DNA of 64,000 nt from Cohnella silvisoli (GTDB taxonomy: Bacteria > Bacillota > Bacilli > Paenibacillales > Paenibacillaceae): positions 1-64,000 of the forward strand of contig NZ_JAIOAP010000007.1 of NCBI RefSeq assembly GCF_021190915.1. Reading direction: 5' to 3'. The position numbers were made by a program, and so were the translations under genes. Each line of letters starts with the position of its first letter. The stretch's first letter is position 1. Under the pieces are notes generated by a model, which was not told where the DNA came from, did no database searches, and saw nothing but the letters and a program-made list of their open reading frames with translations. Of the stretch, positions 19,432 through 28,559 are shown in pieces.

Positions 19432-19832
19432 TCTCTCACCCCCTGCGGCACCCTGATTTTCGCTTCCGTATGTGCCGCTTCCTGCGAGCGAACGAGCCCG
19501 TTAATCCGATGCTCCAGAAGCGCTAACGATTGGGTAAGCAATATGTTACGGCTAGTAAGCGAAGAGACGGCTATCGACAGGTGAAGTAATAGGAACAGTA
19601 CGGCCACGAAAGCAAGCAGGTACAATAACGAAGGCGCGTAAGACACTCGGATCATCGCCGAGAACCCATCAAGCAATCCGGGAAACAGGGAAAGTCCCAT
19701 CATGAACACGCCGAGCACCAACCACAGTATCGCATACTGTTCTCGCAGCCTGCGGCTTCGGATCAAATGAAGTACCGTCGCTGTGAAGCCCAAGCCGATT
19801 AAGAAACTAATAAAGTATATATTAGGATTCAT
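19428..19832 (-). CDS. DUF2304 domain membrane protein
   Basis: A 134-residue protein with three membrane helices (about 4-23, 34-52, 65-88) and a short coiled C-terminus. The REQYAILWLVLGVFMM segment is typical of DUF2304 proteins, which are commonly found beside DPM1-like GT2 enzymes in polysaccharide clusters. It overlaps the GT2 gene by 11 bp and the EamA-like gene by 4 bp. Biochemical function unknown; probably a partner of the neighbouring glycosyltransferase. Confidence 0.8.
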   Translation of the reverse strand: MNPNIYFISFLIGLGFTATVLHLIRSRRLREQYAILWLVLGVFMMGLSLFPGLLDGFSAMIRVSYAPSLLYLLAFVAVLFLLLHLSIAVSSLTSRNILLTQSLALLEHRINGLVRSQEAAHTEAKIRVPQGVRE

Positions 19833-20568
19833 AGCTCATTTTCCACGCTTTCTTCTTGCGGCTTTTGGCGATCAGAACCGCCAATACGACTTTTATCATG
19901 TAATAAATGGATTTGAACGACGATATGCTCGATGTTCCGGCTTGACGTTCTTTCATTACGACCGGAATTTCAATGAACGAGCTTCCGGAGTTATCCAGCA
20001 GTACAAGCGCCTCGACTTCCGGATAGTCCGTCGGATAGTCCCGCGAGAACAACTCGATTGCCTTCCTCCCGCACAATCGATAACCGGAGGTCGGATCGGT
20101 GACCTTTTTTCCTAGCAATCCGGACACTAGCTTAGACAGCAGCTCGATTCCGATTTTGCGGGCAAATGTAGATTGAAATCCCTTGTTCTCAAGAAAACGC
20201 GATCCAACGACCATATCCACTCCCGTCTGCTGCAAAGCTTCGAGCAGAAGATTGAAATCCGCCGGGTCATGCTGACCGTCCCCATCAATCTGGGCGGCAT
20301 AACGATAACCGAATTCGGCAGCATACTTGTATCCGGTCTGAACCGCGCCTCCAATGCCCAGATTAGCCGGCAGATGGACGGTCAGCGCTCCAGCAGCCTC
20401 CGCAAGCATACCGGTACGGTCGCTCGAACCATCATTAACGACGAGAACGTCGGCTTCGGGCAATCGCCCGCGTATTTCGGCGACGACCTGCACGATGCCT
20501 TCAGCTTCGTTGTATGCGGGCACGACTATCAGAATTTCCTTACGGTCAGAATACGGGATCGTATTCAT
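19822..20568 (-). CDS. Glycosyltransferase family 2, polyprenyl-phosphate sugar synthase-like
   Basis: A 248-residue GT2 enzyme with a GT-A fold. The N-terminal VVPAYNEAEGI and VVNDGSSDRT bind the nucleotide sugar, and QIDGDGQHDPADF provides the metal-binding acidic motif. The overall plan (DPM1-like, TDPTSGYR, one C-terminal hydrophobic segment) suggests transfer of a sugar to a polyprenyl phosphate at the inner membrane face. It overlaps the upstream GT-C gene by 4 bp and the DUF2304 gene by 11 bp, so all four genes form one translationally coupled operon. The sugar donor is unknown. Confidence 0.88.
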   Translation of the reverse strand: MNTIPYSDRKEILIVVPAYNEAEGIVQVVAEIRGRLPEADVLVVNDGSSDRTGMLAEAAGALTVHLPANLGIGGAVQTGYKYAAEFGYRYAAQIDGDGQHDPADFNLLLEALQQTGVDMVVGSRFLENKGFQSTFARKIGIELLSKLVSGLLGKKVTDPTSGYRLCGRKAIELFSRDYPTDYPEVEALVLLDNSGSSFIEIPVVMKERQAGTSSISSFKSIYYMIKVVLAVLIAKSRKKKAWKMSYES

Positions 20569-21785
20569 GCAGATCGCCTCCTGATTAGCTTCAACTGTTC
20601 GCCGAGCTTAAAACGACGTTCTATCCATCCGAGCACAAGAACGACTAACAAACTGTCCATGATAATCAGAAGCGGCATTGCTGTCACGTTGTATCGATAT
20701 TCGGGGACGAAAGCAAGTCGGGTCACCGAAATCGTCAACACGATGACAACGAGCAGAGATGCGGGGTTACGCCATCTGCACAGCAGTACAACCGACGATA
20801 CGATCGATAGAAAAATAATCATCAAGTGCAAATATGACTTGAACGGGATAACGGGATAAGGCGGCTGATGACCGCTTCCGGTAAACATCTTCCCGTATAT
20901 ATGTTGAAGCTTGCCAATCGTGTACCATTTCAAGAAAGTGCCGGTATGCTTCGTAAAACCTATCTTCAACCGTTCCTTAGCGACTTCCATCTGGGTTTTA
21001 CCTGTTCGGTCGACTAGCCCGTCGTCGTAATTTTTGTCTGGATACGTTCCCGCCGCGAATGGATTAACCTGGGTGGATGCGATGACAGGTTCGTGCAACG
21101 ATATGAGATTACGGATCAGCCACGGGGCGAGCACAATGGCAGTGCCGATGCCAGCGAAAAATAGTAGCTTTATCGTCTGCTTCGCTTTTCGGTGCCAGAG
21201 CAGATAAAGTACGAAACTTGCGGGCAGAACGACCAGAAATTCCGGACGTGTTAATACGGTGAGCCCCATAGCGATTCCGGCTGACAACGTTAGCCAACGG
21301 CTATGCTTATCGAAAGCAAGGAGCTGCAAATAGACGTATGACATGAACAATAAGGTAGCGAGTGATTCGGTCAGCACCGCTCCGTTGGTCCAAATAAAAG
21401 GTGGATATATTGCTGCGACAGCCAAAGCCGGCAACGCCGCCTTCTCCCCTCCCAACCGTTTCGCAATCCGGTATATGAGCCAAAGCGTGACTAAACTGAA
21501 GCAAGCTTGCAAATAACGGATAAGCGTCATCGGATCTTGGTTTATGTAGTCAGCAGTTAAATAGGAAGCAGCCATAAATAAGGGGAATCCCGGAGAAACT
21601 TGGGCATTAGGCTCCTCGCTCTTATAGGCGTATACCCCTTTTTCCAGCCACTGTCGAACCATAATGTCATAATTCACGGTGTCGTGGGAATTGTGATGAT
21701 TAGCCGAAGCCAGAAAATCGAATCTTAAAAATGCCGCCAAAACAAAAATCAATACGACTGCCAAACTAGTCCACCTTCGCTGCAT
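20565..21785 (-). CDS. Membrane glycosyltransferase of the GT-C fold (GT39/ArnT-like)
   Basis: A polytopic membrane protein of about 406 residues from ATG 21785 (behind AAAGGCGG); an upstream in-frame GTG lacks a ribosome-binding site. After the first helix comes an extracytoplasmic loop with SHDTVNYD and the SPGFPLF segment, typical of GT39/PMT_2 enzymes that use polyprenyl-phosphate sugars. About nine to ten further hydrophobic helices follow. It heads the operon with GT2, DUF2304 and an EamA-like protein, 158 bp after the sensor kinase gene. The probable reaction is transfer of a lipid-linked sugar to an extracytoplasmic acceptor such as a lipid, protein or teichoic acid. Confidence 0.82.
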   Translation of the reverse strand: MQRRWTSLAVVLIFVLAAFLRFDFLASANHHNSHDTVNYDIMVRQWLEKGVYAYKSEEPNAQVSPGFPLFMAASYLTADYINQDPMTLIRYLQACFSLVTLWLIYRIAKRLGGEKAALPALAVAAIYPPFIWTNGAVLTESLATLLFMSYVYLQLLAFDKHSRWLTLSAGIAMGLTVLTRPEFLVVLPASFVLYLLWHRKAKQTIKLLFFAGIGTAIVLAPWLIRNLISLHEPVIASTQVNPFAAGTYPDKNYDDGLVDRTGKTQMEVAKERLKIGFTKHTGTFLKWYTIGKLQHIYGKMFTGSGHQPPYPVIPFKSYLHLMIIFLSIVSSVVLLCRWRNPASLLVVIVLTISVTRLAFVPEYRYNVTAMPLLIIMDSLLVVLVLGWIERRFKLGEQLKLIRRRSA

Positions 21786-21881
21786 TACGAATGCCGCCTT
21801 TCTCGTCTCGTATATACAGGTGTAACAAAAAAGAGCCGTTAAGCTTCTCTTATCCTTCACCTGAATGAAAGTATAGAAGAG

Positions 21882-21924
21882 AAATCTTAACGGACTAGTC
21901 CATCAAATCTTAACGAAATCTTAT
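21882..21924. promoter_or_regulatory. Candidate response-regulator operator: direct repeats upstream of the GT operon
   Basis: AAATCTTAACG occurs at 21882-21892 and again at 21905-21915, with a related AAATCTTAT at 21916-21924 beginning exactly 11 bp after the second copy. Direct repeats with helical phasing of this kind are typical of OmpR/PhoB-class regulators. The block is 100-140 bp upstream of the GT-C start and just after the sensor kinase stop. A similar CTTAA-containing repeat lies upstream of the response regulator. Confidence 0.5.
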
Positions 21925-21942
21925 CATTCACGGAACAAAAAT

Positions 21943-23199
21943 TCAGGAATGCAATGGGAGACGCGTCGTGAACACCGTTCTGTCCCTGCTGCTCTGCACC
22001 GATATGCGGCCGCCGTGAACTTCGATGATGCTTTTGGCAATTGCAAGGCCAAGTCCGGTACCGCCAGTTTCCTTTGACCTGGATCGGTCGACGCGGTAGA
22101 AACGGTCGAACAGGAAAGGCAAGTCGCGTTCGGGAATCGGCTCCCCGTAGTTAGCGATATTGACGATTGCCTCTCCTTCCGAGACATTAAAAGAAATATC
22201 GATGTATCGACCGTCTTGTCCATAGCGGATCGCATTGGATAGGAAGTTCTCGAAGCTGCGGACAAGCAAATCCCCATCAGCATCAATGACCAGGGCATCC
22301 AATTCGGCCTCTACACGGCAAGTCATTCCGGCAGCTTCCAACTGAGGCACGAATTCCTCGCATAACTGGCGGATAAAACCTATCAGATCCAGTTGGACGG
22401 TGTTCAGAGGAATGCCGTTGTTCACCCGCGTATACTCGAACAGATCGTCGATCAGCTTCTTAAGCGTCAAAGATTTCTCGTAGACGATGGTCATGTAATG
22501 GCGCAGTTCGACCTCGTCCCGATAACGATCCTCATGAATAACCTCAAGGAACCCAAGGATAGAAGTGAGCGGGGTCCGCAAGTCGTGCGATACTCCGGTA
22601 ATTAAATCGTTTTTCGTCTTCTCGGCGTTTCTCTCGTCTTGAATGGTGCGGTGAAGTCGTTCCGCCATCTCGTTGATTTTGAACGCGACCTCAGCCAGCT
22701 CGCCGGATCGCTCGCCAGCCGGAATGGGTCGGTCAAGATTGCCGTTCGCGATTTCCTGCAAACCCGCGAGAATGTGCGAAAGATCGTCGCTAAGCTGGGC
22801 GGACATCCGGTAAACGCTGTTCGATAGTTGCCCGATTTCATCTTTGGCCGCGCGATTCGGCGTATTCTGATCGAAATTGCCCATCCCGATCGAACGGATA
22901 GAGCGCTCAAGGCTTTCCAGCCTGCGCATCGTTCCCCGGCTGAGCAGAAAGAAGCTGACGACGTAAATGACGAACCCTGCCGCGATGGCTGCGGGCGATG
23001 ATCCAACCTTGTTCACGACCAAAGCGACGGGAAATCTGACGAACGAAGCGATGGGCCGGCTGACGAACGCGGTTTTGAGAATCAAATTGCCGAGCGCGTA
23101 TCCCAAGTAGAGCAGTACCGCCGTAATCGCTGCGCTGCCGATGGCGAACAAGAGAAACTTCCAACGCACGGAATAAACCCATTTCGGGGTTGCAGGCAT
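21943..23199 (-). CDS. Sensor histidine kinase (VanS-like)
   Basis: A 418-residue membrane kinase. Two helices (about 15-37 and 70-88) flank a short external loop. A HAMP-like linker (about 90-145) precedes the HisKA domain with GVSHDLRTPLTSILGF (phosphoacceptor His near 205) and an HATPase domain with the N box NFLSNAIRYGQDG, G1 box and GTGLGLAIAKSII. Start ATG 23199 follows AAGGAGG. It is 12 bp after the response regulator gene, so the pair is co-transcribed. The small sensor loop suggests detection of a membrane or wall signal. Confidence 0.93.
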   Translation of the reverse strand: MPATPKWVYSVRWKFLLFAIGSAAITAVLLYLGYALGNLILKTAFVSRPIASFVRFPVALVVNKVGSSPAAIAAGFVIYVVSFFLLSRGTMRRLESLERSIRSIGMGNFDQNTPNRAAKDEIGQLSNSVYRMSAQLSDDLSHILAGLQEIANGNLDRPIPAGERSGELAEVAFKINEMAERLHRTIQDERNAEKTKNDLITGVSHDLRTPLTSILGFLEVIHEDRYRDEVELRHYMTIVYEKSLTLKKLIDDLFEYTRVNNGIPLNTVQLDLIGFIRQLCEEFVPQLEAAGMTCRVEAELDALVIDADGDLLVRSFENFLSNAIRYGQDGRYIDISFNVSEGEAIVNIANYGEPIPERDLPFLFDRFYRVDRSRSKETGGTGLGLAIAKSIIEVHGGRISVQSSRDRTVFTTRLPLHS

Positions 23200-23211
23200 G
23201 GGCGGTCCTCC

Positions 23212-23916
23212 TTAATTCGGCGAATCGATCTTATAACCGATCCCCCAAACGGTTTTAATGTATTGCGGTTTTTGCGGGTCTTTTTCGATTTTCTCCCGCA
23301 GCTTGCGGATATGGACCATAACGGTATTCTTTGACTCCATGAAGGGCTCATTCCATACCTTCTGATAAATGACGTCCATGCTTAGCACCAACCCCCGATT
23401 ATTAGCCAGAAGCTGCAAAATCGCGAACTCCCGAGGAGTAAGCCGCACATCTTGGGCTTCGACGGTGACTGTATGAGTTGCAATATTGATTACCAAATCA
23501 TCAATCTCGATCACACCTGCTCCACCAAAATGATGTTTCTTAAAGCGCTCATAGCGCCTCAATTGCGACTTTACCCTCGCCATCAACTCCAGCGGGTTAA
23601 ACGGCTTGGTGACATAGTCGTCCCCTCCGATGCTAAGCCCCGCGATTTTATCGATATCCTGGGTTTTGGCAGACAGGAAAATAATCGGCATATCATGCGT
23701 TTCCCTGATTTTAATGCAGGCTTCAATTCCGTCCATGTGCGGCATCATGACATCCAGAATAATAAGATCAACTCGTTCACTCTGCAATATCGCCAGCACT
23801 TCCCGACCGTCCGATGCCTTAAGCAGCCGATAGCCTTCGTTGCGGAAATAGATTTCCATCAGTTTAATGATTTCTTTCTCATCGTCTACTAGCAGTATCG
23901 TTGTTCCCGAAGACAT
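23212..23916 (-). CDS. OmpR/PhoB-family response regulator (VanR-like)
   Basis: A 234-residue regulator from ATG 23916 behind GGGAGGATTTC. The receiver domain carries the acidic pair in LLVDDEKE, the phosphoacceptor Asp in LIILDVMMPHMDG (about residue 55), and the conserved Lys in DDYVTKPFNP. The C-terminal winged helix contains LTPREFAILQLLANNRG and VMVHIRKLREKIE...VWGIGYK, typical of VanR/PhoB proteins. It is followed by its kinase and then by the glycosyltransferase operon, the most likely target. Confidence 0.94.
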   Translation of the reverse strand: MSSGTTILLVDDEKEIIKLMEIYFRNEGYRLLKASDGREVLAILQSERVDLIILDVMMPHMDGIEACIKIRETHDMPIIFLSAKTQDIDKIAGLSIGGDDYVTKPFNPLELMARVKSQLRRYERFKKHHFGGAGVIEIDDLVINIATHTVTVEAQDVRLTPREFAILQLLANNRGLVLSMDVIYQKVWNEPFMESKNTVMVHIRKLREKIEKDPQKPQYIKTVWGIGYKIDSPN

Positions 23917-23982
23917 GAAATCCTCCCGCGTCGCATGCAATAATGGTATTACCTAGTCAATATAGCATAACCTGATGCGGCA

Positions 23983-24003
23983 AAATCTTAAGATCTGCTT
24001 AAC
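23983..24003. promoter_or_regulatory. Candidate autoregulatory operator upstream of the response regulator
   Basis: AAATCTTAAGA (23983-23993) is followed immediately by TCTGCTTAAC, so the CTTAA element recurs at an 11-bp interval (23987 and 23998). It resembles the AAATCTTAACG repeats at 21882-21924 and lies about 70-90 bp upstream of the regulator start. The proposal is by pattern only. Confidence 0.4.
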
Positions 24004-24063
24004 AATAGGACCATTAAATGCGAAACGCCCGGGACTCAGATGTCCCGGACGTTAATTAGCTAT

Positions 24064-24588
24064 TTAACGCCGATAAGGTCGACGCGCCCGCGGTGGTCCA
24101 AGTATTTCCGCCCATAACACCGCCCGCTTTAAATCATCCCTTGCTAATAGCGGAGCATCGGAACGCATCGAATGCGATGAAGCTGTTGCTTTCGTTTGCG
24201 ACCTGGCTGCGCGCTTCGGTTGGGCCTCTATCGCATACATATCTTCCGTTTCGACGAAAGTATAGCTCGAAGTTGGATTTATTTCCGACCTCGGTTCCGG
24301 TAGACGTGTTTCGAGCCGTACCGGCTGTTGCCGCGGCGCAGGAGGCGGCGTTTGCCGCTGTGGCGCCGGGAAACGGGCTTCCACGGGCTCCGGCTGGGAG
24401 GTGGGTGCAACGGGAGGTCTGCTCTCCCCTGGCCCCCTTCGTCGCTGTTGTCCGCCGCCTCCGAAGTCCGGCATCCGATTCGGAGGGCGTTCGAGCGGCG
24501 ATTTACGGAAAAACAATGCGTAAATTATGCCGATCACGAAGATTACGATACCCAAGTTTTTCATGACGAAAGAAATCAATTGCTCCAC
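24064..24588 (-). CDS. Hypothetical membrane-anchored Pro/Arg-rich protein
   Basis: A 174-residue protein starting at GTG 24588, seven bases after AAGGAGG. One N-terminal membrane helix (about 9-26) is followed by a basic, Pro/Gln/Arg-rich linker (about 27-100) and a short region ending with LKRAVLWAEILGPPRARRPYRR. The C-terminal RAVLWAEILGPP segment looks conserved rather than random. It follows floA by 57 bp, in the place where Bacillus has yqfB, though no similarity to YqfB was recognised. Possible role with the flotillin/NfeD pair is inferred from position only. Confidence 0.7.
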   Translation of the reverse strand: MEQLISFVMKNLGIVIFVIGIIYALFFRKSPLERPPNRMPDFGGGGQQRRRGPGESRPPVAPTSQPEPVEARFPAPQRQTPPPAPRQQPVRLETRLPEPRSEINPTSSYTFVETEDMYAIEAQPKRAARSQTKATASSHSMRSDAPLLARDDLKRAVLWAEILGPPRARRPYRR

Positions 24589-24645
24589 GCTTCAACCTCC
24601 TTACAACATGCATGCTCACAAAAAACGCATTTATTTCACTATGGC

Positions 24646-25644
24646 TTAGCGTTTTTCCTCGCCGTCTCCGCGAGTCGAACCGGATTGGTTACCGATGGAG
24701 CCCCTCATTTGCGTGTCCGCTTCTATGTTTTTCAAATTCATGTAGTCCATAACGCCAAGTTTGCCGGCTTTTAAAGCTTCCGCCATCGCCAGAGGCACTT
24801 CGGATTCCGCTTCGACAACCTTCGCTTGCATTTCCACGACGCGCGCCTTCATCTCTTGTTCTTGCGCGACGGCCATTGCGCGGCGCTCTTCCGCTTTCGC
24901 CTGAGCGATCCGCTTATCCGCTTCCGCTTGCTCCGTCTGAAGATGGGCGCCGATATTCTTGCCTACATCTACGTCGGCGATATCAATGGATAAAATTTCG
25001 AATGCCGTGCCTGCGTCCAGTCCTTTGGCAAGAACGGTTTTCGAGATCAGATCCGGATTTTCCAATACGTCCTTATGGGATTCGGCTCCCCCGTTCGTGC
25101 TTACGATTCCTTCCGCTACGCGGGCCAGAATCGTTTCTTCGCCGGCACCCCCGACAAGACGGTCAATGTTCGCACGGACTGTCACCCGCGCCTTAACTTT
25201 CACTTCAATACCGTTTTTGGCTACTGCGGATACAACCGGAGTCTCGATAACCTTCGGGTTTACGCTCATTTGCACAGCCTGCAAGACGTCGCGTCCCGCG
25301 AGATCGATGGCAGCGGCCCGTTCGAATATGAGAGGAATATCCGCGCGATGCGCGGCAATCAAGGCATTAACGACGCGGTCGACATTACCTCCGGCTAGAA
25401 AATGGCTTTCAAGCTGGTTAATGTTTAATCCGAGCCCCGCTTTTGTCGCTTTAATCAAAGGGTTAACGATACGGCTTGGAACGACGCGACGCAATCGCAT
25501 GGCCACCAGCGTGATGATGCCGATTCTAACCCCTGACGCCAAAGCCGAAATCCAGAGCATAAAGGGGAAGAAACTCATAAACACCGTTAAAGCAATAATA
25601 GCCAACGCCACGATCACTAGCAGCTGAACATCGATATTATCCAT
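24646..25644 (-). CDS. floA: Flotillin-like protein FloA
   Basis: A 332-residue FloA (YqfA) protein that organises functional membrane microdomains. The N-terminus has two close hydrophobic segments (about 6-28 and 35-48), followed by an SPFH/PHB-like domain (about 60-230, with [25 protein letters not shown]). A long Ala/Glu coiled coil follows (about 235-295, [18 protein letters not shown]...). Length is normal. It follows the nfeD-type gene by 47 bp, the typical flotillin/NfeD pairing. Confidence 0.95.
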   Translation of the reverse strand: MDNIDVQLLVIVALAIIALTVFMSFFPFMLWISALASGVRIGIITLVAMRLRRVVPSRIVNPLIKATKAGLGLNINQLESHFLAGGNVDRVVNALIAAHRADIPLIFERAAAIDLAGRDVLQAVQMSVNPKVIETPVVSAVAKNGIEVKVKARVTVRANIDRLVGGAGEETILARVAEGIVSTNGGAESHKDVLENPDLISKTVLAKGLDAGTAFEILSIDIADVDVGKNIGAHLQTEQAEADKRIAQAKAEERRAMAVAQEQEMKARVVEMQAKVVEAESEVPLAMAEALKAGKLGVMDYMNLKNIEADTQMRGSIGNQSGSTRGDGEEKR

Positions 25645-25691
25645 TTTGAACCTCCGACAAATTATTGGTCTAGCAATAACGCAATGAGATC

Positions 25692-27095
25692 TTAATTCGT
25701 TATAGTTTCCTTTATTTCCTTTACGACTATACGCGTTCCATCCACGGACATGACGCGAACCGGTTTGCCTTTGTCGACATATTCGCCGGTAGAAATGACG
25801 TCTAGCCGTTCGCCGTTAATATCCGCCAAACCGGAAGGTCTCAGCATGGATAGCGCGATTCCTTCTTGCCCGATCCATTTCTCGCGGGAAAGCTGGGGAA
25901 CGTAGCCTTTATCGGTCGTAAGCTGCTCGCTGAGTATGAACCGGTTCCATATTCCTCGCTTGCGGAACACATAGGCGAACACGATTATAATGACTATCGC
26001 GATTAATGCAGCAATTCCAAGCGACCTTAACGCAGTTCCAGTATCGTATGCCCCCATCGTAATTCCGAAGATCAGCGCCGCGATCCCGAGTATACCCAGA
26101 ATTCCGAAGCTCGGGATGAACATCTCCGAAATGAGAAGCACGATGCCTATAACGAACAGGACGATCGATTCCATTCCGGCGAACCCCGCGATAGACTGAC
26201 CGAAAAAGTATAATCCAAAAGCGATCAAACCGGTAATTCCCGGAGCGCCGAAGCCCGGAACGATCAATTCAATGGCAATGCCCGCGATTCCAACAATAAG
26301 CAGCAGCGTAGCGATGCCAGGACTTGTAACGAACTCGGACACCCGTTCGGCGAACGAGGGATTAAGGTCAATGACCGTGCGGTCCGACAGTCCCTTCCAA
26401 GCGATCACTTCGTCCACCGTCTTAGCGAGCGTATCGGCGTAACCGACCTTTAAAGCCTTTTCTGCCGATAAGGACAAAATTTGACCTTTGCCATTCGTTT
26501 CTCCAATTTCCTTAAGTTCGAGCTCTCGACTCGGATCAACCATCTTGACGGCTATCTCCGGATTGCGTCCGTTCAGCTCTGCGGCAGCGACCATTTCCGA
26601 GCTCCAGAAGGATACGAGCTTCGGATTCTCGATCGCATTACCCGCTTCGTCTACGATCATAGCCGCTCCGATTGTCGTTCCCGGAGCCATGGCAATGTCG
26701 CCGGCGTTCAAAGCAATGTAGGCCCCTGCGGATGCAGCCTTCCCGCTGACGAAAGCAACCGTAGGAACGGCAGCTTCACGAATGCGCTTACCGATATCCT
26801 CCGCGGTGTTCAATCTTCCGCCAGGCGTATCGATATCGAGCACCACAAGCGAAGCTTTCGCTTCCTCCGCCTCCTTGAGCGCGCGGTCTAGGAAAGAGGC
26901 CAGACCGCTTTGCACCGTTTGGTGAACCGGAATGACGTATACGGAACCTGCCGACGGAGTATCGGCCGCTCGAGCGCTTTCCGTGAGCGCTCCCAACAAT
27001 GGAATTCCCGCGAGCACGAACAATAGAGACAATCTCAGCATAGTTACCCAGCCGGTATTTCTTTTGCGATTTGGATCGCTTTGGATCAAGTCCAT
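25692..27095 (-). CDS. yqeZ: NfeD family membrane-bound serine protease-like protein (YqeZ type)
   Basis: A 467-residue long-form NfeD protein. A signal sequence or anchor (about 18-43) precedes a ClpP-class protease domain (about 50-235) with DIDTPGGRL and [18 protein letters not shown], which holds the likely catalytic Ser. Four to five membrane helices (about 245-385) and a C-terminal OB-fold NfeD domain (about 395-465, with [22 protein letters not shown]) follow. It is the usual upstream partner of floA and is thought to act in membrane quality control with it. Confidence 0.92.
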   Translation of the reverse strand: MDLIQSDPNRKRNTGWVTMLRLSLLFVLAGIPLLGALTESARAADTPSAGSVYVIPVHQTVQSGLASFLDRALKEAEEAKASLVVLDIDTPGGRLNTAEDIGKRIREAAVPTVAFVSGKAASAGAYIALNAGDIAMAPGTTIGAAMIVDEAGNAIENPKLVSFWSSEMVAAAELNGRNPEIAVKMVDPSRELELKEIGETNGKGQILSLSAEKALKVGYADTLAKTVDEVIAWKGLSDRTVIDLNPSFAERVSEFVTSPGIATLLLIVGIAGIAIELIVPGFGAPGITGLIAFGLYFFGQSIAGFAGMESIVLFVIGIVLLISEMFIPSFGILGILGIAALIFGITMGAYDTGTALRSLGIAALIAIVIIIVFAYVFRKRGIWNRFILSEQLTTDKGYVPQLSREKWIGQEGIALSMLRPSGLADINGERLDVISTGEYVDKGKPVRVMSVDGTRIVVKEIKETITN

Positions 27096-27244
27096 TTCCT
27101 CCCCCGTGCGACAAATAGCGCATCGTCTTCGTTACGATTTGTCGTCACAGCTATTTATCTAAGATTAACATATACTACGGTACGACATCGCCTATAGTTT
27201 CATACACTGGCAATCAACGAGCTTACATGAACTTTCTTGACAAA

Positions 27245-27271
27245 GCAAAAAGCACTCCGCATAGGGAGTGC
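27245..27271 (-). terminator. Intrinsic terminator after yqeY
   Basis: GCACTCC-CTATGC-GGAGTGC on the minus strand, followed by TTTTTG, lies about 20 bases after the yqeY stop and should end the rpsU-yqeY transcript. Confidence 0.85.
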
Positions 27272-27289
27272 CTGTCGTTCACATCGGAA

Positions 27290-27733
27290 TTATTGCAGAG
27301 ATTGTTGGACGATTGCGTTAACGAGCTTTCCGTCGGCAAGTCCCTTCACCTTGGGCATTAAGGCGCCCATCAATTTCCCCAGGTCGGCTTTAGAAGAAGC
27401 ACCGGTTTCTTGCATGGTCTGTACAACAATGGCTTTGACTTCTTCTTCCGTCAGCTGGCGTGGAAGATATTCAGAGATGATCTCAATTTCTGCTTTAACG
27501 TTGCTTACGAGGTCTTCCCGTCCGCCTCTTTCGAAGTCGAGAAGGGAATCGCGTCGCTGCTTGAGTTCACGGCTCAATATATTAAGCGTATCGTTATCTT
27601 CAAGCGGGCGGCGCAGCTCGATTTCTTGGTTTTTGATCGATGCACGAACCATGCGAATAGTCTGAAGGCGAAATTTGTTTCCGTCCTTCATCGCTTGCTT
27701 CATGTCTTCGTTCAAACGTTCCGCGAGATTCAT
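27290..27733 (-). CDS. yqeY: GatB/YqeY domain protein
   Basis: A 147-residue YqeY protein, related to the C-terminal tRNA-binding helical domain of the GatB amidotransferase. Motifs are MNLAERLNEDMKQAMK, LIRMVRASIKN-like TIRMVRASIKNQEIE, and the C-terminal GASSKADLGKLMGALMPKVKGLADGKLVN. Molecular function is uncertain. It is 15 bp after rpsU, the standard Firmicute pairing. Confidence 0.95.
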   Translation of the reverse strand: MNLAERLNEDMKQAMKDGNKFRLQTIRMVRASIKNQEIELRRPLEDNDTLNILSRELKQRRDSLLDFERGGREDLVSNVKAEIEIISEYLPRQLTEEEVKAIVVQTMQETGASSKADLGKLMGALMPKVKGLADGKLVNAIVQQSLQ

Positions 27734-27748
27734 GAGTGCGGATTCCTC

Positions 27749-27922
27749 CTAGAACTTCCGTTTACGCGCGGCTTCGGATTTCAACTTCCGTTTAACGCTT
27801 GGTTTCTCGTAATGTTTACGTTTCTTCACTTCCGCGAGAACGCCGTCTTTGGCAATGGAACGCTTAAAGCGGCGGAGTGCAGCGTCGATTGTTTCATTTT
27901 TTCTTACTTTCGTTTCGGCCAC
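27749..27922 (-). CDS. rpsU: 30S ribosomal protein S21
   Basis: A 57-residue S21, which contacts the 3' end of 16S rRNA near the anti-Shine-Dalgarno region. It begins (M)[20 protein letters not shown] and ends in a basic tail [12 protein letters not shown], both typical. The correct start is GTG 27922, eight bases after GGAGGGAGGG; an in-frame extension upstream would include that site. First gene of rpsU-yqeY. Confidence 0.97.
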   Translation of the reverse strand: MAETKVRKNETIDAALRRFKRSIAKDGVLAEVKKRKHYEKPSVKRKLKSEAARKRKF

Positions 27923-28068
27923 CTGTTTTCCCTCCCTCCGCAACAGACCACAACACGGTTATCAAACTATATTATAGGTGATGAGGAAAGGGAGTGTCAA
28001 CTTGAGTATGCCGGAAAATGACGATTAAATCGGCACTAAGTTTTTCCTCAGCTCATAATCCTGATGCT

Positions 28069-28434
28069 TTATTCCGAAACCGGCGAATTTTTGGGATTAA
28101 GGCCTGCCAACTTTTCCCCGCCGAGAATGTGCCAATGAATGTGAAACACGAGTTGCCCGGAGTCTTTCCCGCAATTATTGACGAGCCTGTACCCGTTATC
28201 GGCCAGCCCCGCTTCTCGCGCGACTTGCTGCGCTGCTAATAAAGTATGTCCCAATAAAGCCGCGTCATCCGCTTCGCAATCGTTCATCGTTGCGATATGT
28301 TTCTTCGGTATGACTAGCAAATGAACAGGCGCTTGAGGCTGGATATCATGGAATGCCACGACTTGTTCATCTTCGAATACTTTGCGTGCTGGAATCGTTC
28401 CCTGGACAATTTTGCAAAAAAGGCAATCCGACAA
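28069..28434 (-). CDS. HIT (histidine triad) family hydrolase
   Basis: A 121-residue HINT/HIT nucleotide-binding protein, likely a purine nucleoside phosphoramidase. The histidine triad HIHWHILGG is near residue 98, with the N-terminal CLFCKIVQGTIPA (zinc-type Cys pair) and the HLLVIPKKHIATM strand. The TTG start at 28434 is preferred because AAGGGGTG lies eight bases before it; a GTG three codons upstream would overlap that site. It is upstream of rpsU and transcribed the same way. Confidence 0.93.
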   Translation of the reverse strand: MSDCLFCKIVQGTIPARKVFEDEQVVAFHDIQPQAPVHLLVIPKKHIATMNDCEADDAALLGHTLLAAQQVAREAGLADNGYRLVNNCGKDSGQLVFHIHWHILGGEKLAGLNPKNSPVSE

Positions 28435-28508
28435 TGGAAGCACCCCTTAGTGTCATTTGCTCCATCATAACTTATTCCCACACGCTTCGTCCAACCCGCG
28501 GTAAATAC

Positions 28509-28538
28509 AAAAAAGCCCGCAGCAACGGCTGCAAGCTC
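28509..28538 (-). terminator. Intrinsic terminator after the gene at 28560
   Basis: AGCTTGCAGCCGTTGCTGCGGGCT on the minus strand folds as GCAGC/GCTGC plus outer AGC/GCT pairing and is followed by six T. Confidence 0.8.
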
Positions 28539-28559
28539 CTTGATACACTTGTTTGTTGT

